Under the pieces are notes generated by a model. It worked only from the letters and a program-made list of their open reading frames with translations. It was not told where the DNA came from and did not search any database. Position numbers and translations under genes: made by a program. From Aquirufa sp. (GTDB lineage Bacteria; Bacteroidota; Bacteroidia; Cytophagales; Spirosomataceae), in the NCBI GenBank assembly GCA_030833145.1, contig JAURHT010000013.1, positions 1 through 26,862 on the forward strand: DNA of 26,862 nucleotides, read 5' to 3'. Each line of letters starts with the position of its first letter. Positions within the stretch are counted from its first letter, which is position 1. Shown here piece by piece: positions 7,951 to 16,439 of the stretch.

Positions 7951-10134
7951 ATGAAATACCTAGTTATCCTTTGCCTATTCTTCTTTAGCTTCACTGCCTC
8001 GGAACCGATGCATGTTTTCCTGATTGGGGATTCGACGATGGCGGATAAAGTGTCTGCTGATTTTCCTGAGACGGGTTGGGGGATGCCTTTTGCTTCTTTT
8101 TTTAATGAAGCCGTAGAGGTCCAAAACCACGCCTACAATGGGAGAAGCACGAAAAGCTTCCGTCGCGAAGGCCGTTGGGCGAAGGTATTTAACCAGATCA
8201 AAAAGGGAGATTATGTGTTGATTCAGTTTGGCCATAATGATGCCAAAGCCTCCGACACGAGCCGTTACGCCCCAGCACAAACTGATTTCCGCGAAAACCT
8301 CGTTCGCTACGTGCGCGAAACGCGTTCAAAAGGTGGAATACCGATTTTATTAACTCCCACTCAACGCAGAAAATTTGATTCCACAGGTGTATTCATAGAC
8401 CAACATGCCGATTATCCAACCGTAGTTCGCGAAGTAGCTACGGCGGAAAAAGTGCTTTTAATCGACATCGAAAAAGAAAGCAAGAAATACATTGCAGCTG
8501 AAGGGCCAGAAGGCGCTAAGAAAATGTTCCTTCATTACCCAACTGGTATATTCAAGAAGTTTAGTAAAGGCGTGGCAGATGATACACATTTCTCTCCTTT
8601 TGGTGCTAAAAAAATAGCTTCTTTAGTCGCTGAAGGCATATTAGCTTCGAACGAGCACTTGCGTAGCTTCTTACAAAAATCAGCCTTCTCTCAGAAATAT
8701 GTTTTTGAATTACCGAATGTAGCGACGACGGCATTTAAAAAAGACACGTTTAATATTGTTGCCTACGGAGCTTTGTCATCCGCAAGTAAGTTAAATACCG
8801 CAGCCATTCAACAGGCCATCGATATCGCCGCAAAGCAAGGCGGTGGCGTGGTACGCGTTCCTGCTGGTTTTTGGCTAACAGGAGCAATCACCTTACGCTC
8901 CAATATCAATTTCCATTTAGACGCTGGTGCCGTATTGCAGTTTAGCGCGGATGCAGCCCAATATCCATTGGTGCGTACCAACTGGGAAGGCGTGGATGCG
9001 ATCAGAGCACAATCCCCGATTACGGCGATAGGCGAACAAAACATTGCCATCACAGGTTCTGGAATCATCGACGGAAACGGCGAGGCTTGGAGACCAGTGA
9101 AAAAAGGAAAATTAACACCAGGAGAATGGGATAAATTGGTTCGTTCGGGGGGCGTGTTGGATGACAAAAAAGACACTTGGTATCCGACTGAACGTGCATT
9201 AAAGGGATCTAAAATGGATCAGCCAGGCGTGATTGCCGCAGGTTTCAATGAGGCCAAAGCCGAAGAGATTAAAGAATTCCTTCGCCCTAATATGATTTCC
9301 CTGCGCGAATGCGAGCAGATTTTATTGGAAGGGGTTACCTTCCAAAACTCCCCAGCGTGGAACGTCCATCCCCTACTTTGCAAACACTTAACAGTTGACA
9401 ACATCACCGTTAAGAACCCTTGGTTCGCCCAAAACGGCGATGGCATAGACATCGAATCGTGCGAATATGTTTCGGTACGCAACTCACGGTTTGACGTAGG
9501 TGACGACGGTATCTGTTTGAAATCGGGTAAAGATGCTGAGGGCAGAAAAAGAGGACGCCCTAGCGCCCATATCAGCATCGAAAATTGTGTGGTATTCCAC
9601 GGACACGGTGGCGTCGTAGTAGGCAGCGAGATGTCAGGTGGAGTGCATGATCTTTTCGTATCCAATTGCCAATTCCTGGGAACCGACGTGGGCTTGCGTT
9701 TCAAAACAGCCCGTGGACGTGGTGGGGTAGTTGAAAATGTCTACATCCAAGACATCAGTATGAAAAATATATCCGGCGAGGCGATCTTGTTTGATATGTA
9801 TTACCAAGGAAAAGACCCGGTGGCTACTTTTGGAAATGGTGATGAAACACCTAAAATCGAAAGTAAACCAGTCGATGCCGGCACGCCACAGTTCAAAAAT
9901 ATCTTCGTGGATCGCGTCGTGGCGAAAGGAGCAGAAACGGGTTTATTAGTGCGCGGATTGCCGGAAATGCCGATCCACCACATTTATCTTTCTAACCTAG
10001 ATATCGAAGCAAATCAAACGTATCGCGTCATCGAAGCTACGGATATTCAACTCTCGAATGCGCATTTCACGCAAACGGGAGAGAAAAAACCAGAGTTAAT
10101 CAACGTGAAACGCTGGAAACTTAACGCTCAATAA
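7951..10134 (+). CDS. Secreted CE12-type esterase fused to GH28 polygalacturonase-like hydrolase
   Basis: A 727-residue two-domain enzyme. Residues 1-17 are a signal peptide (MKYLVILCLFFFSFTAS). Residues about 20-240 are an SGNH/GDSL esterase of the rhamnogalacturonan acetylesterase type (CE12): nucleophile S28 in IGDSTMAD, block II NGRS, block III GHND at 94-97, and the catalytic dyad in DDTHF (D211, H213). Residues about 265-727 are a right-handed parallel beta-helix GH28 domain: D497 in NGDGID, D518-D519 in DVGDDG, H552 in GHGG, and R583/K585 in LRFK. All catalytic residues of both domains are intact. It should deacetylate and cleave pectic chains, probably in the periplasm, since no type IX sorting domain ends the protein. 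Start 7951 was chosen for the signal peptide; a TTG nine codons earlier is less likely. The 3' end overlaps GH2 by 14 bases. Confidence 0.92.
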   Translation: MKYLVILCLFFFSFTASEPMHVFLIGDSTMADKVSADFPETGWGMPFASFFNEAVEVQNHAYNGRSTKSFRREGRWAKVFNQIKKGDYVLIQFGHNDAKASDTSRYAPAQTDFRENLVRYVRETRSKGGIPILLTPTQRRKFDSTGVFIDQHADYPTVVREVATAEKVLLIDIEKESKKYIAAEGPEGAKKMFLHYPTGIFKKFSKGVADDTHFSPFGAKKIASLVAEGILASNEHLRSFLQKSAFSQKYVFELPNVATTAFKKDTFNIVAYGALSSASKLNTAAIQQAIDIAAKQGGGVVRVPAGFWLTGAITLRSNINFHLDAGAVLQFSADAAQYPLVRTNWEGVDAIRAQSPITAIGEQNIAITGSGIIDGNGEAWRPVKKGKLTPGEWDKLVRSGGVLDDKKDTWYPTERALKGSKMDQPGVIAAGFNEAKAEEIKEFLRPNMISLRECEQILLEGVTFQNSPAWNVHPLLCKHLTVDNITVKNPWFAQNGDGIDIESCEYVSVRNSRFDVGDDGICLKSGKDAEGRKRGRPSAHISIENCVVFHGHGGVVVGSEMSGGVHDLFVSNCQFLGTDVGLRFKTARGRGGVVENVYIQDISMKNISGEAILFDMYYQGKDPVATFGNGDETPKIESKPVDAGTPQFKNIFVDRVVAKGAETGLLVRGLPEMPIHHIYLSNLDIEANQTYRVIEATDIQLSNAHFTQTGEKKPELINVKRWKLNAQ

Positions 10135-12811
10135 TAATACTCGGATCGACCACATACCGGCCAGATTGATCTCCATATAGCGATAATCCACCTTCTGTCG
10201 ATTCGAATCGCAGGATCAATTTACCCGTTTTTGCAGCTTGCTGCCAAGCAGCCGCTGGGATCACACCTTGGACTAAATAACCGTAGGTTCCAGCTTCGTC
10301 CAGTTTGTTATTGCGCGCCTGGTAATGCCAAGATAATATGCCTTGGTGATCCGCGGGATCATCCGCTAAACTAGTTTCAGATGCGACAACCCCGTTTGCA
10401 CTCACTTTCAGTTTTGCAGGACTAGCATAGCGATCCGTTTGCGGATAGGCATTCGGGTTTACGCCGGGATCAAAGGTTCCTTTGCCTAGCATATAATCCC
10501 CATCCATTTTGCCCGCATCATCCCGATCTTTCCCTAAAATAGGTTTAGAAGAAGCCTCTACTAAGAAACGAACTTGTTTGACACCTTCAGCTCCAGCGGT
10601 AGGGAAAGGGATTTCATATTCGAAATAACCAGCACCAGCCCCGTTTAATTTATGCCCTAAAACACCCGTCCATTGTTTTTTCGGCCAGCTAGATGAACTG
10701 TAACGCTCCACTGGTACCGAAATCAGTTGACCTTTCAAAGGCTGCAAAGAACCTTCCTCCACGATTAAATGCACAAAATTACGGTGCACCACTTTCCCGG
10801 ATGTTTCGCTTAATTCAAACGCTAAGGTATTGATGGATTTATCTGCTGGTAAGGTAATGGATAGTGAATCTAAGGCCTTCACGTCCCAAGGCTTATAGTT
10901 AAGCGTACTCGTTTTAGTCCAGCGATTCACTTTTTCACCTGCCGCATTCGTCCCCGTAAGCGTCATTTTTAGATTCAAAGAACCAGCATCATTCGTAAGA
11001 GAAGAAAGATGCAAAGGGATTTTAACCAGTTGACCGGCCTTTCCAGCCCACGTAATTTCTTGTCCAGTAGATAGGTAAAAAGGTCCATGGAAATCTTTCA
11101 GAGACATCCCAGGGACAATGGCATTTAGGCCTGTCTCCTTTTCTGTTCGGTCAAATTTGTAATAGCCATTCCATTCATTAATTACGTCATGGTGTTCGGT
11201 ATATAACCAGCCGGCTAGTTTAGGATGATTTCGGAAAGAGTTTAAAGCCTTGTGGTAATCGAAGGTATAATCGACATCGCCGGTGCTGCCTTGGTAACCC
11301 CAGACATTTCCAAACTCGGAGTTGATCATCGGTTGGGTACCTTGCTGATAACCTTTTTCGAAGTTCCAAGTGCTTCCAGGATAGGTCTTAGCGGCATAAT
11401 CGCCTACTAATTTATCCCATTCATAGCCTGCTTGGTAGGCGTGCCAGGAATTAATGTCTGTTTCCGTATGTCCTCTTCCGCAGCAAACGGAATTGTCTTC
11501 GACGAGGCGAGTTGGGTCCAAGGTTTTGGCCAAATGATACACCGATGCCACCCACTTCTGGGTTTCAGGCGTATAAATCGACTTATTGTCCTTGTGCGTG
11601 AACAAACCCCAGGTCTCGTTAAACGTAATCCAAGAGAAGATCGCCGGGTGATTGTAATCGCGTTTGATCATCTCGTGCAAAGTATATTCCGACTCCTTTT
11701 GCATGGCTGCATCCGGATCTCCCCACGAATTGGGTAAATCAGACATCACCAAAAGCCCTAATTTATCCGCCCAATACAGTTTGCGCGGCACGTCCACCTT
11801 AATGTGCGTGCGTATTCCATTCAACCCAATCCGCTTGCTACGCACAATCTCATCCTTCATAAATTGATCCGACGGAAAAGTATAGAAACCAGTTGGATGA
11901 TAGCTTTGGTCTAAGGCTAATTGTACATAAATAGGTTTGTTATTCAAACCAATATAGGGAATCTTCGATCCTGGTAAATGAACGACAGCAATCTTCCGCA
12001 TCCCGAAATAACCGTTCACGACATCATTACCCGACTGTATTTTCAGGCCATATAAATAAGGATCTTCCAAAGACCATAAGTGCATCGCCTTTACGGCTAT
12101 ATCTACTATACCCTCCTGTTTTCCAGCTGGAATCAAAATTGATGTAGATTGTCCGTTAGACAACGTGACTTTCACCTCTTGATTTTTCGCAGTAGGCGCA
12201 CCCAGATAAACCTTCACTTGTGCTTTTTTCGCATCAATGTCCGGATTGACCGCATAATGATCGATAAAATTTTGGCCTCTTGCCTCTAAATAGACCGTCT
12301 GCCAAATCCCCCGCGCATTCCCATATCCTTGCTTTCCATAAAGCGTAAACATCCGTCTTTTGTCATCCGCACGCACCGCAATCTGATGTACGGAACCCGG
12401 TTTCACTCCTACTAATTCCGCATCGAAGGGCGTATAACCACCTTGGTGTTTGCCTATTTGAACGCCGTCTAAAAATAGGGTTGTCTCCCAATCGGACGCC
12501 CCTATGTTAATGAAAACCCGTTTGCCCGTCCAATTCGCTGGAATCTTAATTTCCTTGTGGTACCAGGCCACATCTGCCTCGTCTTTCACTTCTGAAAGAG
12601 GCGATCCCCACGGAAAGGGCACGAGAATTTTCTTTGCATAGCGAGTAGGAGCCGTTAGCGACGAATCAAACGTAAAGTCCCAATAGCCATTCAAGTTCAG
12701 CCATTGATCCCTTTGTAGGTCTGGGCGTGGATGTTCTGGAAGTGGTTGTTTTTTTTGCGCAAGCGCACAGAAAGACAATCCTGCGAGCAGGAATAGGATG
12801 ATTTTTTTCAT
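10121..12811 (-). CDS. Secreted glycoside hydrolase family 2 enzyme
   Basis: An 896-residue GH2 retaining exo-glycosidase. Residues 1-19 are a signal peptide (MKKIILFLLAGLSFCALAQ) with likely cleavage after ALA; the C15 context is a poor lipobox. The order is a sugar-binding jelly-roll domain with the GYWDF and WYHKEI blocks (about 25-180), an immunoglobulin-like domain (about 185-275), and a TIM barrel with NGIRTH, acid/base E399 in SWITFNETWG and probable nucleophile E499 in INSEFGNV. The roughly 300 C-terminal residues appear to be extra beta domains. GH2 covers beta-galactosidases, glucuronidases, mannosidases and arabinosidases; I cannot fix the substrate. The convergent CE12-GH28 neighbour suggests pectic side chains (inference). 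Start 12811 was chosen because the signal peptide begins there. Confidence 0.9.
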   Translation of the reverse strand: MKKIILFLLAGLSFCALAQKKQPLPEHPRPDLQRDQWLNLNGYWDFTFDSSLTAPTRYAKKILVPFPWGSPLSEVKDEADVAWYHKEIKIPANWTGKRVFINIGASDWETTLFLDGVQIGKHQGGYTPFDAELVGVKPGSVHQIAVRADDKRRMFTLYGKQGYGNARGIWQTVYLEARGQNFIDHYAVNPDIDAKKAQVKVYLGAPTAKNQEVKVTLSNGQSTSILIPAGKQEGIVDIAVKAMHLWSLEDPYLYGLKIQSGNDVVNGYFGMRKIAVVHLPGSKIPYIGLNNKPIYVQLALDQSYHPTGFYTFPSDQFMKDEIVRSKRIGLNGIRTHIKVDVPRKLYWADKLGLLVMSDLPNSWGDPDAAMQKESEYTLHEMIKRDYNHPAIFSWITFNETWGLFTHKDNKSIYTPETQKWVASVYHLAKTLDPTRLVEDNSVCCGRGHTETDINSWHAYQAGYEWDKLVGDYAAKTYPGSTWNFEKGYQQGTQPMINSEFGNVWGYQGSTGDVDYTFDYHKALNSFRNHPKLAGWLYTEHHDVINEWNGYYKFDRTEKETGLNAIVPGMSLKDFHGPFYLSTGQEITWAGKAGQLVKIPLHLSSLTNDAGSLNLKMTLTGTNAAGEKVNRWTKTSTLNYKPWDVKALDSLSITLPADKSINTLAFELSETSGKVVHRNFVHLIVEEGSLQPLKGQLISVPVERYSSSSWPKKQWTGVLGHKLNGAGAGYFEYEIPFPTAGAEGVKQVRFLVEASSKPILGKDRDDAGKMDGDYMLGKGTFDPGVNPNAYPQTDRYASPAKLKVSANGVVASETSLADDPADHQGILSWHYQARNNKLDEAGTYGYLVQGVIPAAAWQQAAKTGKLILRFESTEGGLSLYGDQSGRYVVDPSIIIER

Positions 12812-12897
12812 AGGTTTAGATTGGGTCACCAGGTGGGTGAACGTACAAATTTGGCAAAAAATCCGGGATATTTATCAAATAAGCGTAATTTTACAAA

Positions 12898-13923
12898 ATG
12901 AGTGAATTAGCGGAATTAAAGAAAAAAATCCCTACCCAGGTAGCTGTGTTAGGTGGAGGCAGCTGGGCCACGGCTTTAGTGAAAATCCTTTCTGAAAACA
13001 ATGTGAAAATTAAGTGGTGGATCCGCCGTAAATCGGACGTTGAATTCATCCGCAAATACAATCACAATCCGAGCTATTTGACTGACGTGGCTATTAATCC
13101 ACGTAAAGTGAAGACCTACAGCAAAATGGTCGATGCCTTAGCAGGCGCCGAATACATCATTTTAGCGGTTCCAGCGGCTTTTATCCCAAGTACATTAAAA
13201 GACCTCAATAAAAAACATTTTGAAGGCAAAAAAGTGGTTTCTGCCATCAAGGGAATGATTCCAGACGAAAACCTATTGGTGACTGATTGGATGGAACGCG
13301 CCTTTAATTTGCCTTTAGGCCAAACCTGCGTCATCGCTGGCCCTTGCCACGCGGAAGAGGTAGCCTTAGAGAAACAATCCTATTTAACCATCGCTTCGCC
13401 AGATTTAAGTTTAGCGCAATCTTTCTCGAATCTATTGAATAGTCGTTTCTTGCAGGCGCACGCCATCCAGGATTTGTATGGTGTGGAATACTGCGCGGTA
13501 ATTAAGAACATTGTGGCGATGGCCTGCGGAATTACGCGCGGGTTGGGTTTTGGGGATAACTTCCAGGCCGTGCTCGTGAGTAATGCGATGCAAGAAATAA
13601 AGATCTTTTTAGATGTCGTTTATCCGGAGAAAAACCGGGATTTGAATAGCTCAGGCTATTTAGGGGATTTACTTGTGACGGCTTATTCGCAGTTTTCGCG
13701 TAACCGGACCTTTGGAAATATGATCGGTCGCGGGTATTCTGTGAAGTCAGCACAAATCGAAATGAATATGATTGCGGAAGGCTATTATGCCGTGCGCAGT
13801 ATCTACAGCATCTCGCGCCAGCACAATATTAAATTGCCTATTATCGAGGCGGTTTATAATATCGTGTACGAAAAAGCGAATCCAATGCTTGAGATGAACA
13901 AGCTGAAAGGCTTTCTAAAGTAA
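12898..13923 (+). CDS. gpsA: NAD(P)-dependent glycerol-3-phosphate dehydrogenase
   Basis: Reduces dihydroxyacetone phosphate to sn-glycerol 3-phosphate for phospholipid synthesis in the cytoplasm. The 341 residues carry the N-terminal Rossmann motif VAVLGGGSWATAL (glycines at 19-21), AIKGM at 116-120, the IAGPCHAEEVA block at 147-156, and the catalytic lysine K203 in VIKNIVAMACG. The C-terminal helical domain has NRTFGNMIGRGYS, where GpsA proteins bind substrate. Length is normal. It is divergent from the GH2 gene across 86 bases. Its final 9 bases overlap the convergent HIT gene. It is functionally related to the product of glpK at the left edge but not linked to it. Confidence 0.96.
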   Translation: MSELAELKKKIPTQVAVLGGGSWATALVKILSENNVKIKWWIRRKSDVEFIRKYNHNPSYLTDVAINPRKVKTYSKMVDALAGAEYIILAVPAAFIPSTLKDLNKKHFEGKKVVSAIKGMIPDENLLVTDWMERAFNLPLGQTCVIAGPCHAEEVALEKQSYLTIASPDLSLAQSFSNLLNSRFLQAHAIQDLYGVEYCAVIKNIVAMACGITRGLGFGDNFQAVLVSNAMQEIKIFLDVVYPEKNRDLNSSGYLGDLLVTAYSQFSRNRTFGNMIGRGYSVKSAQIEMNMIAEGYYAVRSIYSISRQHNIKLPIIEAVYNIVYEKANPMLEMNKLKGFLK

Positions 13924-14310
13924 GAACGAGCGAATTAATTCGGCTGTTTTTGCCAAAGATTCTGCCGACGGCTTCATCTTCTCTTGCGAGAAATTAATAT
14001 CTAACATACGGTTCATTGGCACCAAATGCACGTGAGCGTGAGGAACCTCTAAACCAATCACCGCTACCCCTACCCGCTTGCAAGGAATCGCTTTCTTGAT
14101 AGCAGGAGCAATCGTTTGAGCGAATTTCATTAAGTCTCCCAGCAATTCAGGTTCTAAATCAAAGATATAATCGATTTCTTGTTTCGGGATTACCAGCACG
14201 TGGCCTTCCACTAAGGGCATAACATCTAAGAAAGCCAAAAAACGATCGTCTTCCTTAATCAAATGACAAGGGATTTCTTTATTGACTATTTTGGTAAATA
14301 TCGTGCTCAT
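13915..14310 (-). CDS. HIT-family (histidine triad) nucleotide hydrolase
   Basis: A 131-residue HIT protein of the Hint type, a small cytoplasmic hydrolase or transferase acting on purine nucleoside phosphoramidates and related nucleotides. The active-site triad is H91, H93 and H95 in HAHVHLVP. The N-terminal FTKIVNKEIPCHLIKEDD and LVEGHVLVIPKQ blocks are typical of bacterial Hint proteins. The exact cellular substrate is unknown for most family members. It starts one base after the kup stop on the same strand, so it is probably the second gene of a kup-HIT transcript. Its 3' end overlaps gpsA by 9 bases. Confidence 0.93.
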   Translation of the reverse strand: MSTIFTKIVNKEIPCHLIKEDDRFLAFLDVMPLVEGHVLVIPKQEIDYIFDLEPELLGDLMKFAQTIAPAIKKAIPCKRVGVAVIGLEVPHAHVHLVPMNRMLDINFSQEKMKPSAESLAKTAELIRSFLL

Positions 14311-14311
14311 C

Positions 14312-16273
14312 TTACTCGATACGTTTTAAATTACATTTAGTGATCGGCTTAATAATCATCGGTACTTTCTCTAGTTTTACCGCATCTGAATCCAAGCCAA
14401 AGTATTTATCCTCCGAATGCGTAAACTGCTTCACGAAGAAATAGGCCTTCATCACCATTCGATCTAATAAAGGTAATTCGTTATCAAAGGATAAGAATTT
14501 CTCCAAAACAACGAAACGGAAATCACCGATCACGTTTTGCTCATTCAATGATTTATAGCGGGAGGTAATATCCACTTCCCCACGAGAAACCATCTCCTCC
14601 ACTACCTTACGGAAGTATAAGTTAATGCGCTGCTCGACTTTGAAACCTAGCTTAAAGTTTACCTTAATGATGTCATCTGGTTCAATCACCGTCACCTTGT
14701 ATTCCATCGCATACGGATCATCCAAGGTATCCACGTGCACAAACCAATAGATATCCGCACGCTTAGGGCGACGTTGGAAAATCGAGTAAATAATTTTTGA
14801 CTCAATATCCGTCACACGACCCGCATTGGACATAAAGACTAAGTGCGTCGCATATTTAGGGATTGTCTCATCCTTACTCAACTCTTTTAATGGCTCGATA
14901 TAATCAGATAACTTCTCGTATTCCGTCAATTTCTTCTTAATGCGAGTCGCTCTAAACCATACCCACATGATCAAAATAATGACCCCAGCGATGAATAAAG
15001 AAACATAACCTCCATGCCAGAACTTCTGCAAGTTAGCTACTAAGAATGATCCTTCTAGCGAAACATAAACGGCTAAAAATAAGAGAATCCACCACATATC
15101 CACTTTCTTGATATGCAGGTAGTATGCCATTAATGAAGTTGTCATTAACATCGTCATGGTGATAGCAAGACCATAGGCCGCCTCCATGTTTGCGGATTCT
15201 TTAAACCATAATACAACGCCCACACAACCCATCCACAATAAAATATTGATGGAAGGAACATATAATTGTCCTTTTTGGTCAGATGGATAAACCAACCGAA
15301 CGCGAGGCCAAAAGTTCAAGCGAATTGCCTCCGAAATCAAGGTAAAGGATCCTGAAATCAAAGCTTGAGAAGCGATAACCGCCGCGGCCGTTGCAATCAT
15401 GATACCCGTAAATAAGAACTCACGAGGCAATAATTCAAAGATCGGTTTACGAACACCTAATAACGCTCCCTCGTGCGCTAACAACCAGGCACCTTGGCCG
15501 AAATACTGAAGAATCAACGCAATCTTCACAAAAATCCAGCTAATGCGAATATTCTCTTTCCCGCAGTGACCTAAGTCAGAATACAAGGCCTCAGCTCCAG
15601 TTGTACATAAAAACACAGCTCCTAAAGTCCAGAACCCCGCAGATCCTGCTTGATGCGTCGTCAATAATTCCCAGGCGTACACAGGAGATAGCGCTCTAAA
15701 AATAGACCAATCTTGACCGATCCAGATTAAACCCGTTAGACCTAACATCGAGAACCACAATAACATAATCGGTCCAAAAAGCTTACCTACCACCTTTGTT
15801 CCAAAGATTTGGAAGATGAATAGTACCGTTAAGATGACAATAACAATAGGTACCGTATCTGTTACAAACGGAGTTCCATCTTTATGGTGAAGCATTTTTA
15901 ATCCTTCAATCGCGGAAGAAACCGAGATAGGCGGCGTAATAATACCATCAGCAAGTAAAGTCGCTCCACCAATAATGGCTGGTAAAGTTAACCACTTCGC
16001 GTGGCGTCTTACTAACGCAAAAAGGGCAAAGATCCCGCCTTCACCCTTATTATCTGCTCTTAAAATTAAAATCACATATTTCAACGTTGTCTGTAAAGTC
16101 AACGTCCAAAAAATACAAGACAATCCGCCTAAAACGGTTAATGAATTAATCGGGTTATCTCCGATGATTGATTGCATTACATACAAAGGAGAAGTTCCAA
16201 TGTCCCCGTAAATGATACCCATCGCCACTAATAGACCGGCAGCGGTGGCTTTACTTTTGTGTTTGTGTTCCAT
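14312..16273 (-). CDS. kup: Kup-family potassium uptake permease
   Basis: A 653-residue inner-membrane potassium importer of the KUP/HAK/KT family, coupling K+ to proton uptake. The N-terminus carries the family signature GIIYGDIGTSPLYV immediately after the first helix begins. About twelve hydrophobic segments run through the first 440 residues, including ALYSDLGHCGKENIRISW and GEGGIFALFAL. The remaining 200 or so residues form the hydrophilic cytoplasmic C-terminal domain. Length is close to E. coli Kup (622). The HIT gene follows after one base. Upstream lies a leader of about 125 bases between a good TAnnTTTG element and the ATG, with a dyad at its 5' end. Confidence 0.95.
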   Translation of the reverse strand: MEHKHKSKATAAGLLVAMGIIYGDIGTSPLYVMQSIIGDNPINSLTVLGGLSCIFWTLTLQTTLKYVILILRADNKGEGGIFALFALVRRHAKWLTLPAIIGGATLLADGIITPPISVSSAIEGLKMLHHKDGTPFVTDTVPIVIVILTVLFIFQIFGTKVVGKLFGPIMLLWFSMLGLTGLIWIGQDWSIFRALSPVYAWELLTTHQAGSAGFWTLGAVFLCTTGAEALYSDLGHCGKENIRISWIFVKIALILQYFGQGAWLLAHEGALLGVRKPIFELLPREFLFTGIMIATAAAVIASQALISGSFTLISEAIRLNFWPRVRLVYPSDQKGQLYVPSINILLWMGCVGVVLWFKESANMEAAYGLAITMTMLMTTSLMAYYLHIKKVDMWWILLFLAVYVSLEGSFLVANLQKFWHGGYVSLFIAGVIILIMWVWFRATRIKKKLTEYEKLSDYIEPLKELSKDETIPKYATHLVFMSNAGRVTDIESKIIYSIFQRRPKRADIYWFVHVDTLDDPYAMEYKVTVIEPDDIIKVNFKLGFKVEQRINLYFRKVVEEMVSRGEVDITSRYKSLNEQNVIGDFRFVVLEKFLSFDNELPLLDRMVMKAYFFVKQFTHSEDKYFGLDSDAVKLEKVPMIIKPITKCNLKRIE

Positions 16274-16369
16274 TATTAATCTCTAGGGAGTAAAAGTCTT
16301 ATCAAGTGGCTTTGTTTATCTTAAAAATTAAATGCAATAAATGCTAAAAATTGTACTATTTATATCTGT

Positions 16370-16391
16370 TTTCTTGAAATATTCCAAGAAA
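16370..16391 (-). promoter_or_regulatory. Dyad TTTCTTG-N8-CAAGAAA at kup transcription start region
   Basis: A perfect 7-bp inverted repeat with an 8-base centre starts six bases downstream of the predicted -7 element of kup. It could be an operator overlapping the start site or a short stem at the 5' end of the mRNA. It lacks a following T-run that would make it a terminator. I do not recognise it as the site of a known regulator. Confidence 0.4.
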
Positions 16392-16397
16392 CGGATG

Positions 16398-16405
16398 CAA
16401 ATATA
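16398..16405 (-). promoter_or_regulatory. Predicted -7 promoter element for kup (TATATTTG)
   Basis: On the minus strand this reads TATATTTG, a perfect match to the Bacteroidota -7 consensus TAnnTTTG. It lies 124 bases before the kup ATG, giving an unusually long leader for this window. A clear -33 TTG is not evident. The rest of the intergenic region 16274-16439 is AT-rich with no other gene. Confidence 0.5.
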
Positions 16406-16439
16406 GATTTAATTTCCTGATAATGAATATCCTTTGAAA

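Noticed and set aside
8808..9176. Minus-strand open frame of 122 codons inside the same gene
   Set aside because: Same reason: antisense to conserved GH28 sequence, no signal or domain.
9219..9704. Long open frame on the minus strand (161 codons) inside the GH28 domain
   Set aside because: It is antisense to an enzyme with all catalytic motifs intact, and its product is low-complexity and resembles no family. It is a shadow frame.
10121..12811. GH2 enzyme as a lipoprotein (C15 in LSFC)
   Set aside because: Phenylalanine at -1 does not fit a lipobox, while ALA before Q19 is a normal signal peptidase I site.
7951..12811. Type IX secretion C-terminal sorting domains on the two hydrolases
   Set aside because: Neither C-terminus ends in the typical 70-80 residue beta-sandwich with conserved GxY and terminal lysine motifs.
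16274..16397. c-di-AMP (ydaO-type) riboswitch in the kup leader
   Set aside because: Expected because such RNAs precede K+ transporters in Firmicutes, but the leader is AT-rich and lacks the conserved G-rich and GAC elements.
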